Positions 54,958 to 63,374 of a DNA stretch of 64,000 nucleotides are shown piece by piece. The notes beneath the pieces are model-generated. The model was not told the origin of the DNA and searched no databases. It saw only the letters and a program-made list of their open reading frames with translations. Both the position numbers and the translations under genes were made by a program. Origin of the DNA: LMDS01 sp039930465 (GTDB taxonomy: Bacteria; Pseudomonadota; Gammaproteobacteria; Burkholderiales; Burkholderiaceae_C); NCBI GenBank assembly GCA_039930465.1, contig JBDTTU010000011.1, positions 1-64,000 of the forward strand, written 5' to 3'. Position 1 is the stretch's first letter; every line of letters begins with the position of its first letter.

Positions 54958-56163
54958 TCAGACCCTTTCGATGATCGTGGCGATGCCCATGCCACCGCCC
55001 ACGCACAACGTGACGAGGCCGCGCTTCAACTGGCGGCGCTCCAGCTCGTCGAGCAGCGTGCCGACCAACATCGCGCCGGTGGCCCCCAGCGGGTGGCCGA
55101 GCGCGATCGCGCCGCCATTGACGTTGACCTTCTCGTGCGGCACACCCATCTCGAGCATGAAGCGCATCGGCACGGCGGCGAAAGCTTCGTTGACCTCGAA
55201 CAGGTCGATGTCGTCGATCGTCAGCCCCGCTTTCGCCAGCGCCTTGCGTGTGGCTGGCATCGGCCCGGTCAGCATGATGGTCGGATCGGCCCCCGACAAG
55301 GCCGTGGCCACAATGCGCCCGCGCGGCGTGAGCCCCATCTCGCGGCCCTTCGCCTCGCTGCCGATCAGCACGGCCGCCGCGCCGTCGACGATGCCCGAAG
55401 AATTGCCGGCCGTGTGCACATGGTGAATGCGCTCGACCTGCGGGTAACGCGCGAGCGCGACCGCGTCGAAGCCCATGCCACCAAGCTCGCCGAACGCGAC
55501 CTTCAGCGAGGCCAGACCTTCGAGCGTGGTGCGCGGTTTGATGAACTCGTCGCGCTCGAGCACCGGCAGGCCAATGCTGTCGGTCACAGCGATCACCGAG
55601 CGATCGAAGTGGCCTGCGGCTTGCGCTGCCGCGGCACGCTGCTGCGAGGTCAGCGCAAAGCGGTCGACGTCTTCGCGGCCCCAACCCGCCAGCGTGGCGA
55701 TCAGGTCGGCGCCGATGCCTTGCGGCACGAAGCCGGTGGCAAAGTTGGTTTCCGGGTCTTGGGCCCAGGCCCCGCCATCGGCGCCGATCGGCACGCGCGA
55801 CATGCTCTCGACACCCCCGGCCACAACCATGTCTTCCCAGCCGCTCGCGACCTTCTGCGCCGCGAGGTTCACGGCTTCCAGGCCCGAAGCGCAAAAGCGG
55901 TTGATCTGCATGCCGGCGACGCGGAAGTCCCAGCCGGCCTTCAGCGCCGCGGTCTTCGCGATCACCGAGCCTTGTTCGCCCACCGGCGAGACCACGCCCA
56001 TCACCACGTCGTCGAGCTGGGCAGGGTCGAAGGCGAGCCGTTGCTGCAGCTTCACGAGCAGGCCGGCGAGCAGGTCGACCGGCTTGACCTCGTGCAGGCT
56101 GCCGTCCTTCTTGCCTTTGCCGCGCGGCGTGCGCACGGCGTCGAAGATCATTGCATTCGGCAT
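54958..56163 (-). CDS. Acetyl-CoA C-acyltransferase (3-ketoacyl-CoA thiolase)
   Basis: The thiolase cleaves 3-ketoacyl-CoA to acetyl-CoA and a shortened acyl-CoA. The 401-residue product has all thiolase landmarks: nucleophilic Cys in RFCASGLEAVNLAA near residue 90, NSSGIVDGAAAVL, catalytic His in GGAIALGHPLGATG near 353, and the second Cys in VTLCVGGGMG near 388. The ATG at 56163 has GGAGG 7 nt upstream, which settles the start. It is the first gene of the leftward operon with the FadJ-like gene and diverges from the SDR operon. Together the two genes supply the last three steps of a beta-oxidation round. Confidence 0.94.
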   Translation of the reverse strand: MPNAMIFDAVRTPRGKGKKDGSLHEVKPVDLLAGLLVKLQQRLAFDPAQLDDVVMGVVSPVGEQGSVIAKTAALKAGWDFRVAGMQINRFCASGLEAVNLAAQKVASGWEDMVVAGGVESMSRVPIGADGGAWAQDPETNFATGFVPQGIGADLIATLAGWGREDVDRFALTSQQRAAAAQAAGHFDRSVIAVTDSIGLPVLERDEFIKPRTTLEGLASLKVAFGELGGMGFDAVALARYPQVERIHHVHTAGNSSGIVDGAAAVLIGSEAKGREMGLTPRGRIVATALSGADPTIMLTGPMPATRKALAKAGLTIDDIDLFEVNEAFAAVPMRFMLEMGVPHEKVNVNGGAIALGHPLGATGAMLVGTLLDELERRQLKRGLVTLCVGGGMGIATIIERV

Positions 56164-56187
56164 GGTGTGGCCTCCAATTGACATTTG

Positions 56188-56216
56188 ATTATGGCGACGT
56201 GCACACTGCCCGGCAA
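56188..56216 (-). promoter_or_regulatory. Predicted sigma70 promoter for the thiolase/FadJ operon
   Basis: Read on the minus strand, TTGCCG (56211-56216) and CATAAT (56188-56193) are separated by 17 bp, a good sigma70 match. The -10 lies 24 nt upstream of the thiolase ATG. A perfect TTGACA facing the other way lies at 56178-56183; the best -10 for it 18 nt on is poor (CACACT). The inverted repeat at 56220-56237 sits directly behind this -35. Confidence 0.55.
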
Positions 56217-56219
56217 GTC

Positions 56220-56237
56220 ACCAAGCAAGTGCTTGGT
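56220..56237. promoter_or_regulatory. 18-bp perfect inverted repeat, probable TetR-family operator
   Basis: ACCAAGCAAGTGCTTGGT consists of 8-bp arms (ACCAAGCA and TGCTTGGT) around a 2-bp centre. It lies between the divergent thiolase and SDR starts, beside the predicted leftward -35 and 22 nt upstream of the SDR start. Size and symmetry suit a TetR-family dimer. The TetR gene ending the rightward operon (62700) is the natural candidate regulator. The repeat is seen directly; the protein that binds it is inferred. Confidence 0.7.
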
Positions 56238-56259
56238 TGGCAACCCCTTCGAGGTCCAG

Positions 56260-57132
56260 ATGTCCGCCTATCGGTCGGTGTTTCAGCCGGGTTTGTTCGC
56301 TGGCAAGGTGGTGATCGTCACCGGCGGTGGCTCAGGCATCGGGCGCTGCACGGCGCACGAGTTGGCCGCGCTCGGCGCGGCGGTGGCCGTCGTCGGGCGC
56401 AAGCCCGAAAAGCTGGAAGCTGTGCGCGCTGAAATCGAAGCGGCACGTGGTGTGTGTTCGACGCACCCCTGCGACATCCGCGAAGAAGACTCGGTGCGCG
56501 CCACGGTCAAGGCCGTGCTCGAACGCCACCAGCGCATCGACGGCCTCGTCAACAACGCCGGCGGGCAGTTCCCCTCGCCGCTGGCGTCGATCAGCGCCAA
56601 GGGCTGGGACGCGGTGGTGCGCAACAACCTGACCGGCGGCTTCCTGATGGCGCGCGAATGTGTCACGCAGTGGATGGGGAGCGATGCGGCCGGCGACTGC
56701 GCCATCGTCAACATCATTGCCGACATCTGGGGCGGCATGCCGGGCATGGGCCACTCCGGCGCGGCGCGTGCGGGCATGCTCAACTTCACCGAGACGGCGG
56801 CGCTCGAATGGGCGCCGATCCGCAGCAATGCCGTGGCGCCGGGCTGGATCGCTTCCAGCGGCATGGACCAATACCCGCCAGCGATGCGCGAGACGATCCG
56901 CGGCATGAAAGACCTGGTGCCGCTGCGACGGCTCGGCACCGAAAGCGAGGTCTCGGCGGCGATCGTGTTTCTGCTGTCACCGGCAGCCGCCTTCATCTCG
57001 GGCGCGTGTTTGCGCATCGACGGTGCGGCACCGAACGCCAAGCGCATCTGGCCTGAAGTCGGTACGGGTGGCAGCAACACGCCCTTCGACGGCTTCCAGT
57101 TCGCGGCCACGCCCAAGGTCTTGCAGGGTTGA
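56260..57132 (+). CDS. SDR-family oxidoreductase, AtuB/AtuG- or dienoyl-CoA-reductase-like
   Basis: This 290-residue short-chain dehydrogenase has the nucleotide-binding motif TGGGSGIGR near residue 20 and NNAG near 95. The usual catalytic Tyr-x3-Lys is replaced: the segment reads GHSGAARAGMLNFTETAALEW, with Ser and Arg at those positions. The dienoyl-CoA reductase/PECR branch and the citronellol/citronellal dehydrogenases of atu clusters have similar sequence as I recall, so an acyl-CoA or terpenoid aldehyde/alcohol substrate is plausible. I start at the ATG at 56260 (GAGG five bases upstream); the frame opens at 56185, but that part covers the operator. First gene of the rightward operon; its stop overlaps the next start. 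Confidence 0.8.
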   Translation: MSAYRSVFQPGLFAGKVVIVTGGGSGIGRCTAHELAALGAAVAVVGRKPEKLEAVRAEIEAARGVCSTHPCDIREEDSVRATVKAVLERHQRIDGLVNNAGGQFPSPLASISAKGWDAVVRNNLTGGFLMARECVTQWMGSDAAGDCAIVNIIADIWGGMPGMGHSGAARAGMLNFTETAALEWAPIRSNAVAPGWIASSGMDQYPPAMRETIRGMKDLVPLRRLGTESEVSAAIVFLLSPAAAFISGACLRIDGAAPNAKRIWPEVGTGGSNTPFDGFQFAATPKVLQG

Positions 57133-58748
57133 GCATGCCGACGCTGCCATTGCGCATCGACACCGGCAGCGAGGCTTTCGCCGCCAACCGTGCACACGGA
57201 CTCGGCCTGATCGAGCAGTGGCGCGCGATCGAAGCCCGCACGCGGTCCGCGAGCGCACGCGCCCGAGCGCTGTTCGACAAACGTGGCCAGTTGCTGCCGC
57301 GAGAGCGTGTGGCGCGCCTGCTCGACCCCGGTGTGCCGTTTCTCGAACTCTCCACGCTCGCCGGCTGGCTGCAAGACGTGCCAGACGCCGAGAAGTCGGT
57401 GCCCGGCGGCGGCGTGATCGCCGGCATCGGGGTGGTGAGCGGCACACGCGTGATGCTGGTCGCCGACGATGCCGGCATCGACGCCGGCGCGCTGCAGCCG
57501 CAAGGGCTTGAAAAGCTGCAGCGCGCGCAGGCCATCGCGCTCGAGAACAAGCTGCCCTTCGTGCACCTGGTCGAATCGGCCGGTGCCAACTTGCTGAAAT
57601 ACCGCGTCGAGCAGTTCATCCACGGTGGCAGCGCGTTCTACATGCTGGCGCGGCTCTCGGCCGCTGGCCTGCCGGTGATCGCTGTCGTTCACGGTTCGTC
57701 CACGGCGGGTGGGGCCTACATGACCGGCCTGTCGGACCACGTGATCATGGTGCGTGGCCGGGCGCGCGCTTTCCTCGCCGGGCCGCCGCTGCTCAAGGCG
57801 GCGACTGGCGAAGTGGCGACCGACGAAGCGCTCGGTGGTGCCGACATGCATTCAACGGTCTCCGGCCTGGCCGAGTACGTGGCCGACGACGACGCTCACG
57901 CGCTCGGCATGGCGCGCGACCTGATCAAGGCGCTCGGCTGGCAGCCGCAAGCCTTGTGGCCCGATGGCCCTGCACCGAAGGCCGATGCTGAAGACCTGCT
58001 CGGCCTGTTTGCCGCCGAACTGAAGAAGCCGGTCGAGATGCGCCACGTGATCGCGCGCATCGTCGACGGCTCCGACTTCCTCGACTTCAAGCCCGACTAC
58101 GGCCCGGCAACGGTCTGCGGTTATGCGGCAATCGCCGGTTTCCGCGTCGGCCTCGTCACCAACAACGGCCCGCTCGACCCGGCCGGCAGCACAAAAGTCA
58201 CGCACTTTATCCAGAGCTGCTGCCAGACCGGCACGCCCATCGTCTACCTGCAGAACACGACCGGGTTCATCGTCGGCACCGAGGCAGAACGCGCCGGCAT
58301 GATCAAACACGGCGCGAAGCAGATTCAGGCGCTCTCGAATGCAACGGTGCCGCAGATCACGATTCAATGCGGCGCTTCGTTCGGCGCCGGAAATTACGGC
58401 ATGTGCGGGCGTGGTTTTCACCCGCGCTTCGTGTTCAGCTGGCCCAACGCGCGCACCGCCGTGATGGGCCCCGAGCAAGCCGCCGGCACGATGGAGATCG
58501 TGATGCGCGAAGGCGCGGCGCGCAAGGGCGAACCGGTCGACGAAACGAAGCTCGCGGCGCTCAAGGCGAAGATCATCGACACCTTCGAACGCCAGATGCA
58601 CGCTTTCTACACGTCTGGCCTGCTGCTCGACGATGGCTTGATCGACCCGCGCGACACACGCCGCGTGCTTGCTCTCACGCTCGCGCTGTGCAACGAAACG
58701 ACCCGGCGCACGCTGCACCCGATGCAGTTCGGCGTCAGCCGCCCCTGA
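57129..58748 (+). CDS. Acyl-CoA carboxylase carboxyltransferase (beta) subunit, geranyl/methylcrotonyl-CoA type
   Basis: The protein transfers carboxyl from carboxybiotin to an acyl-CoA and partners the biotin carboxylase gene at 60736. The 539-residue length is right for the beta subunit. Motifs include VPGGGVIAGIGVVSG near residue 93, VESAGAN, the oxyanion-hole region GSSTAGGAY near 193, FLAGPPLLKAATGE near 217, and the C-terminal FGAGNYGMCGRGFHPRF and MGPEQAAGTM. The VRGRARAFLAGPP stretch looks closer to geranyl-CoA carboxylase (AtuC) than to methylcrotonyl-CoA carboxylase as I remember the families, and the gene order matches atuBCDEF. The substrate is therefore probably a branched 3-methyl-2-enoyl-CoA. 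Overlaps the SDR stop by ATGA-type spacing. Confidence 0.85.
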   Translation: MSMPTLPLRIDTGSEAFAANRAHGLGLIEQWRAIEARTRSASARARALFDKRGQLLPRERVARLLDPGVPFLELSTLAGWLQDVPDAEKSVPGGGVIAGIGVVSGTRVMLVADDAGIDAGALQPQGLEKLQRAQAIALENKLPFVHLVESAGANLLKYRVEQFIHGGSAFYMLARLSAAGLPVIAVVHGSSTAGGAYMTGLSDHVIMVRGRARAFLAGPPLLKAATGEVATDEALGGADMHSTVSGLAEYVADDDAHALGMARDLIKALGWQPQALWPDGPAPKADAEDLLGLFAAELKKPVEMRHVIARIVDGSDFLDFKPDYGPATVCGYAAIAGFRVGLVTNNGPLDPAGSTKVTHFIQSCCQTGTPIVYLQNTTGFIVGTEAERAGMIKHGAKQIQALSNATVPQITIQCGASFGAGNYGMCGRGFHPRFVFSWPNARTAVMGPEQAAGTMEIVMREGAARKGEPVDETKLAALKAKIIDTFERQMHAFYTSGLLLDDGLIDPRDTRRVLALTLALCNETTRRTLHPMQFGVSRP

Positions 58749-58768
58749 ACCCCACGGAGACTCACACC

Positions 58769-59923
58769 ATGCAACTGACACACGAACACGAAGAGGTCCG
58801 TCGCACGCTCAAGCGTTTCATTGAGGAAGAAATCAACCCGCATGTCGACGAGTGGGAGGCGGCCGAAGCCTTCCCGGCGCACGAAGTGTTCAAGAAGCTC
58901 GGCGACCTGGGCCTGCTCGGCCTGACCAAGCCGACCGACTACGGCGGCATGGCGCTCGATTACTCCTATTCGGTCGTGATGGCCGAAGCACTCGGCCACT
59001 GCGATTGTGGCGGTGTGCCGATGGCCGTGGGCGTGCAGACCGACATGGCCACCCCAGCCCTCGCGCGCTTCGGCTCCGACGAGTTGCGGCGCGAGTTCCT
59101 CGCGCCCGCCATCAGCGGCGACGCGGTCGGCTGCATCGGCGTTTCCGAACCCGGCGCCGGCTCCGACGTGGCGAGCATCAAGACAACGGCCAGGAAGGAC
59201 GGTGGCGACTACATCATCAACGGCGGCAAGATGTGGATCACCAACTCCATGCAAGCCGACTGGATGTGCGTGCTGGCGAACACCTCGGAAGGCTCAGCGC
59301 ACAAGAACAAGAGCCTGATCATGCTGCCCATGAACACCTCGGGTGTCACGCGCGCACAGAAGATCCGCAAGATCGGGATGATGTCGAGCGACACGGGCCT
59401 GATCCACTTCGACAACGTGCGCGTGCCACAGCGTTACCTGATCGGCCAGGAAGGCATGGGCTTCACCTACCAGATGATGCAGTTCCAGGAAGAGCGCCTG
59501 TGGGCGGCGGCGAACGCGATCCAGGGCCTGTCGAACTGCATCGACGAGACTATTCGATACACCCGCGAGCGCCAGATCTTCGGCAAGAGCGTGCTCGACA
59601 ACCAGGTCGTGCACTTCAAGTTGGCGGAACTCAAGACCGAGATCGAATCGCTGCGCGGGCTCGTCTACATGGCGACCGAGCAGTACGTGCAAGGCAAGGA
59701 CGTGACCGAGTGGGCCTCGATGGCCAAGCTCAAGTCGAGCCGCCTGCTGCGGACCGTGCCCGACAGCTGCATGCAGTATTGGGGTGGCATGGGCTACACC
59801 TGGGACAACCGCGTCTCGCGCCTGTACCGCGACGGCCGGCTCGCGTCGATCGCCGGCGGCGCCGACGAAGTGATGCTCGGCATCATCAGCAAGTTCATGC
59901 ACACCTTGCCCGGCAAGCGATAG
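58769..59923 (+). CDS. Acyl-CoA dehydrogenase (AtuD-like)
   Basis: FAD-dependent enzyme that introduces the alpha,beta double bond in an acyl-CoA. The 384-residue product has the flavin/substrate motif CIGVSEPGAGSDVASIKTTA near residue 120 and GGKMWITNS near 150. The C-terminal segment is IAGGADEVMLGIISKFM. The usual Glu of the YEGTxEI motif is missing. FQEERLWAAA near 240 instead carries a Glu where isovaleryl- and long-chain acyl-CoA dehydrogenases place the catalytic base. That fits a branched or long substrate such as citronellyl-CoA. CGGAGA precedes the ATG at 58769; an open frame back to 58367 lies in the previous gene. The spacing to the carboxyltransferase gene is 20 nt. Confidence 0.87.
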   Translation: MQLTHEHEEVRRTLKRFIEEEINPHVDEWEAAEAFPAHEVFKKLGDLGLLGLTKPTDYGGMALDYSYSVVMAEALGHCDCGGVPMAVGVQTDMATPALARFGSDELRREFLAPAISGDAVGCIGVSEPGAGSDVASIKTTARKDGGDYIINGGKMWITNSMQADWMCVLANTSEGSAHKNKSLIMLPMNTSGVTRAQKIRKIGMMSSDTGLIHFDNVRVPQRYLIGQEGMGFTYQMMQFQEERLWAAANAIQGLSNCIDETIRYTRERQIFGKSVLDNQVVHFKLAELKTEIESLRGLVYMATEQYVQGKDVTEWASMAKLKSSRLLRTVPDSCMQYWGGMGYTWDNRVSRLYRDGRLASIAGGADEVMLGIISKFMHTLPGKR

Positions 59924-59932
59924 GGCTGCGTC

Positions 59933-60739
59933 GTGATCCGTATCGAAACACGCGGCGCGTTCGTATTCGCGACGCTCGACGCGCCAGCGACGCGCAATGC
60001 CTTGAGCGACGTGATGGTGGCGGGCTTGAGCGACGCGATCGCGCTCGCCGGTTCGCTGGCTGAAGCGCGAGCCCTGGTCATCCGCGGTGCGGGCGGCACC
60101 TTCTGCGCGGGTGGAGACTTCAGTCGCTTCCGCGAACTGATGGCCAGCGCTGCACCGACCGAAGGTCTCGACCCGATCGCCCTGTTCAACCGCGGCTTCG
60201 GCGCGATGCTCGAGCAACTGCAAGCCTGCCCGGTGGCGACCATCGCCATCGTCGAAGGTGCGGCGATGGGTGGCGGAGTGGGTCTCGCCGCAACGTGTGA
60301 CTTCGTGCTCGCCAGCAGCACCGCGCAGTTCGGCATGCCGGAAGTGACACTCGGTTTGCCACCAGCACAGATCGCGCCTTTTGTGGCGTCGCGACTCGGC
60401 CACGGCGCGGCCTTGCGGCTGATGCTGACCGGCAGGCGCATCACCGCCGCGCAAGCACTGGGCTGCGGCCTGGCCGATGAATTGCACGAGGGCGAAGCTC
60501 TGAACGAGCGCGTGAACACACTGCTGGGCGAACTCGGCCGTGCTGAGCCGGCAGCGCTGCGAGCCACGAAGGCGACCCTGCAGAAGCGGAGCACCGAAGC
60601 GCTGGCATCAACGCTTGACTTCGCGGCGCTCGCATTTGCCGCGGCGTTGCGCAGCGGCTCGGCGCAAGAGGGCCTGGCAGCCCTGGCGGCCAAGCGCTCG
60701 GCCGCGTGGGTCACGCACGCCGAGGAAGGGAAACCATGA
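59933..60739 (+). CDS. Enoyl-CoA hydratase/isomerase family protein (AtuE/LiuC-like)
   Basis: This 268-residue crotonase-fold protein starts at GTG. The oxyanion-hole segments are AGGDFSRF near residue 58 and GAAMGGGVGLAATCD near 107. The first catalytic Glu of standard hydratases is Gly here (GGGVGL), while the second is present (GMPEVTLGLPPA). The following PPAQIAPFV segment and the missing first Glu resemble methylglutaconyl- and isohexenylglutaconyl-CoA hydratases (LiuC, AtuE) as I recall them. That fits hydration of the carboxylase product. Its TGA overlaps the ATG of the biotin carboxylase gene, so the two are translationally coupled. Confidence 0.83.
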   Translation: MIRIETRGAFVFATLDAPATRNALSDVMVAGLSDAIALAGSLAEARALVIRGAGGTFCAGGDFSRFRELMASAAPTEGLDPIALFNRGFGAMLEQLQACPVATIAIVEGAAMGGGVGLAATCDFVLASSTAQFGMPEVTLGLPPAQIAPFVASRLGHGAALRLMLTGRRITAAQALGCGLADELHEGEALNERVNTLLGELGRAEPAALRATKATLQKRSTEALASTLDFAALAFAAALRSGSAQEGLAALAAKRSAAWVTHAEEGKP

Positions 60740-62703
60740 ACTTCTTCGACTCGGTGTTGATCGCCAACCGTGGCGAGATCGTCACCCGCGTGGCGCGCAC
60801 GTCGCGCGCGCTCGGGCACAAGACCATCGCGGTGGCTTCGGCCGCCGATGCCGGCGCACCGCACACGCGGGCTTGCGATGTGGTCGTGCCGATCGGCGGC
60901 GAGCGGCCGGCTGACTCGTACCTGCGCATCGACAAGCTGCTCGATGCCGCCCGAGTCTCCGGCGCGCAAGCCGTGCACCCGGGCTACGGCTTTCTGTCAG
61001 AGAACGCCGCCTTCGCACAAGCGGTCATCGACGCTGGCCTGGTCTGGATCGGCCCGCCACCGCCGGCCATGCTCGCGATGGCCGACAAGGCCCGCGCACG
61101 CCAATGCTTGAGCGCCGCTGGCGTGCCGGTCTTGCCCGGCTATGACGGTGAAGATCAGCGCCGCGATACGCTGTGCCGCGAAGCAAACCGCATCGGCCTT
61201 CCGCTGATGATCAAGGCCACGGCGGGTGGCGGTGGCCGCGGCATGCGCCTGGTCACGCAGATGAGCGAGCTCGATGCGGCGCTCGATTCGGCAGCGACCG
61301 AAGCCGAAGCCGCGTTCGGCAACCCGCGCCTGCTGATCGAACGGGCTTTGCCCGCGCCGCGCCACGTCGAGATTCAGGTGTTCGCAGACACGCGCGGCAC
61401 GGTGCTGCACCTTGGCGAGCGCGACTGTTCGGTGCAGCGGCGCCACCAGAAGCTCATCGAAGAAGCGCCCTCGCCCGCCGTATCACCGGCGCTGCGCCGA
61501 CGCATGGGCGAGGTGGCCGTCACGGTGGCGCGTGCGATGGGTTACCTGGGCGCGGGCACGGTCGAGTTCCTGCTCGACGAGAGCGGCGAATTCTGGTTCA
61601 TGGAGATGAACACCCGCTTGCAGGTTGAACACCCGGTGACCGAAGCACTGGTAGGCGTCGATCTTGTCGAATGGCAGCTGCGCGTGGCCGCCGGCGAGGC
61701 GCTGCCACTCACGCAGGGGGAGGTGTTGCAACGCTTCGAAGCGGGCGGCCATGCGATCGAGGCCCGTTTGTGCGCAGAGGATCCCGCGCAAGGCTACCTG
61801 CCGCAATCGGGCCGCATTCTGCACTGGCAGCCACCGCGCAGCGTGCGCTGCGACCATGCGCTGGCGAGCGGCTGCGAGGTCAGCCCGTTTTACGATTCGA
61901 TGCTCGCCAAGCTGATCGCTCACGCACCGAGCCGCGCCGAAGCAACGCACAAACTCGCCGACGCACTCGACCGCAGCGTGTGCCTGGGCGTGATGACGAA
62001 CCGCGCATTTCTGGCCAGCGTGTTGCGCCACGCGGCATTTGCCGGCGACACGGTCACGACGGCGTTTCTCGGCCTCCATTTTGGCGACGACGCTGCACGT
62101 GCCGGTGGCGCACCTATGTGGTTGCACGCGCTCGCCGCGGCGAGCAACGCGACGCTCGCGCACACGGCGTTGCCCGCTTTGTGGGCCGGCTGGACTTCGT
62201 CGAACCGGGTCGATACGCTGGCGCCGATCCGCGTCGGTGACGGGGTCGAAGCGTGGCGGCTAGACGGCCCGCCCGACGCGCTCACGGCGCGCTGTGGCGC
62301 CCACACACACCACATCGCCGGGCTCGTGCGCGAGAGCCGCTCACTGGTTCATGCCGTGATCGACGGCCACCCCGTCAGTGCCCGCTGCGTGCATGACGGC
62401 GATGTGTCTTGGTGGCAAAGCGACGGCTTCGAGATCAAGCTGCAAGACCTGCGGCTCGCCGCGCCCGAGGCCGCCACGAACGCAAAAGCGGGCACGCTGC
62501 GCGCGCCGATGCACGGCCGCGTGACGCAGGTGCACGCCGAGTTAGGTGCGCAAGTCCAAGCCGGAGCCTTGCTGATCGTGATGGAGGCGATGAAGATGGA
62601 GCATCAGGTGCACGCGCCGTTTGCTGGCACCGTGGGTGCGCTGCACACGAGCGTCGGCGAGCAGGTCGCGGCGCGCCAGGTGTTGGTGGAAGTCACGCCG
62701 TGA
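60736..62703 (+). CDS. Acyl-CoA carboxylase alpha subunit: biotin carboxylase-BCCP
   Basis: The 655-residue protein carboxylates its own biotin with ATP and bicarbonate and hands the carboxyl to the carboxyltransferase partner at 57129. The N-terminal biotin carboxylase (about 1-450) shows LIANRGEI near residue 7, HPGYGFLSEN near 82, the ATP-grasp loop KATAGGGGRGMR near 158, and EMNTRLQVEHPVTE near 292. The C-terminal biotinyl domain has MEAMKMEH with the biotinylated Lys at about 620. Size and domain layout match AtuF/MccA/LiuD. I start at the ATG at 60736, which overlaps the preceding stop; the frame continues to 60706 without support. Its stop overlaps the GTG of the TetR gene. Confidence 0.93.
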   Translation: MNFFDSVLIANRGEIVTRVARTSRALGHKTIAVASAADAGAPHTRACDVVVPIGGERPADSYLRIDKLLDAARVSGAQAVHPGYGFLSENAAFAQAVIDAGLVWIGPPPPAMLAMADKARARQCLSAAGVPVLPGYDGEDQRRDTLCREANRIGLPLMIKATAGGGGRGMRLVTQMSELDAALDSAATEAEAAFGNPRLLIERALPAPRHVEIQVFADTRGTVLHLGERDCSVQRRHQKLIEEAPSPAVSPALRRRMGEVAVTVARAMGYLGAGTVEFLLDESGEFWFMEMNTRLQVEHPVTEALVGVDLVEWQLRVAAGEALPLTQGEVLQRFEAGGHAIEARLCAEDPAQGYLPQSGRILHWQPPRSVRCDHALASGCEVSPFYDSMLAKLIAHAPSRAEATHKLADALDRSVCLGVMTNRAFLASVLRHAAFAGDTVTTAFLGLHFGDDAARAGGAPMWLHALAAASNATLAHTALPALWAGWTSSNRVDTLAPIRVGDGVEAWRLDGPPDALTARCGAHTHHIAGLVRESRSLVHAVIDGHPVSARCVHDGDVSWWQSDGFEIKLQDLRLAAPEAATNAKAGTLRAPMHGRVTQVHAELGAQVQAGALLIVMEAMKMEHQVHAPFAGTVGALHTSVGEQVAARQVLVEVTP

Positions 62704-63305
62704 AAGCGAAAGCCGAAGCAGCGATCGAGCCCGCGAACCGGCGCGCCGAACTGATTCGCGTGGCGGCACGCCTGTTCCGCGAAAAAGGCTTCGACGGCAC
62801 ATCGGTGCGCGACATTGCGCACGCCGTTGGCATGCGCTCGGGCAGTTCGTATTACCACTTCGCGAACAAGCACGAGCTGCTGATGGCGGTGATGGAAGAA
62901 GGGCTGCGGCTTGGCCTGGCACGCACGCAAGAAGCGCTGGCCGACAAAACACTCGCCGCTCCGGAACGTTTCAAACGGCTCGTGCGCACGCACTACGGCA
63001 TATTGCACGACACGGGCAGTGATTTCATTCCGGTGATGTTGTACGACTGGCGCGCGCTGCCGGCCCAATACAAGCGTCGCATCATCGAACTGAAGGACCG
63101 CTACGACGCGATCTGGCAAGAGACGCTCGACGAGCTGCACACGCTCGGGTTGCTGCGGGCCGAAGCCCGGCTCGCGCGTTTGATGATCCTCGGCGCGATC
63201 AACTTTTCAGCCACCTGGTACCGCAGCAAACCGCGCTCGGCGAAGCGGGTCGACCTCGACGAACTCTCAGCCCAGACCGTCGCCCTCGTCCTGCACGCGC
63301 CCTGA
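62700..63305 (+). CDS. TetR-family transcriptional regulator
   Basis: The 201-residue protein has an N-terminal TetR helix-turn-helix (about 15-62; LIRVAARLFREKGFDGTSVRDIAHAVG, then SSYYHFANKHELLMAVM) and an all-helical ligand domain. The GTG at 62700 overlaps the preceding TGA (GTGA), which settles the start; the longer frame from 62409 lies within the biotin carboxylase gene. As the last gene of the acyl-CoA operon it probably autoregulates that operon, binding the inverted repeat at 56220-56237 and responding to an acyl-CoA, by analogy with AtuR and LiuR-type control. The target and ligand are inferred. Confidence 0.87.
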   Translation: MKAKAEAAIEPANRRAELIRVAARLFREKGFDGTSVRDIAHAVGMRSGSSYYHFANKHELLMAVMEEGLRLGLARTQEALADKTLAAPERFKRLVRTHYGILHDTGSDFIPVMLYDWRALPAQYKRRIIELKDRYDAIWQETLDELHTLGLLRAEARLARLMILGAINFSATWYRSKPRSAKRVDLDELSAQTVALVLHAP

Positions 63306-63374
63306 TTCGCCGCGTCGGCGGGACATGTCCGAAAACGGCGAGTCTGCGCAGTCGGGCTGGCCATAATCGGCCCC

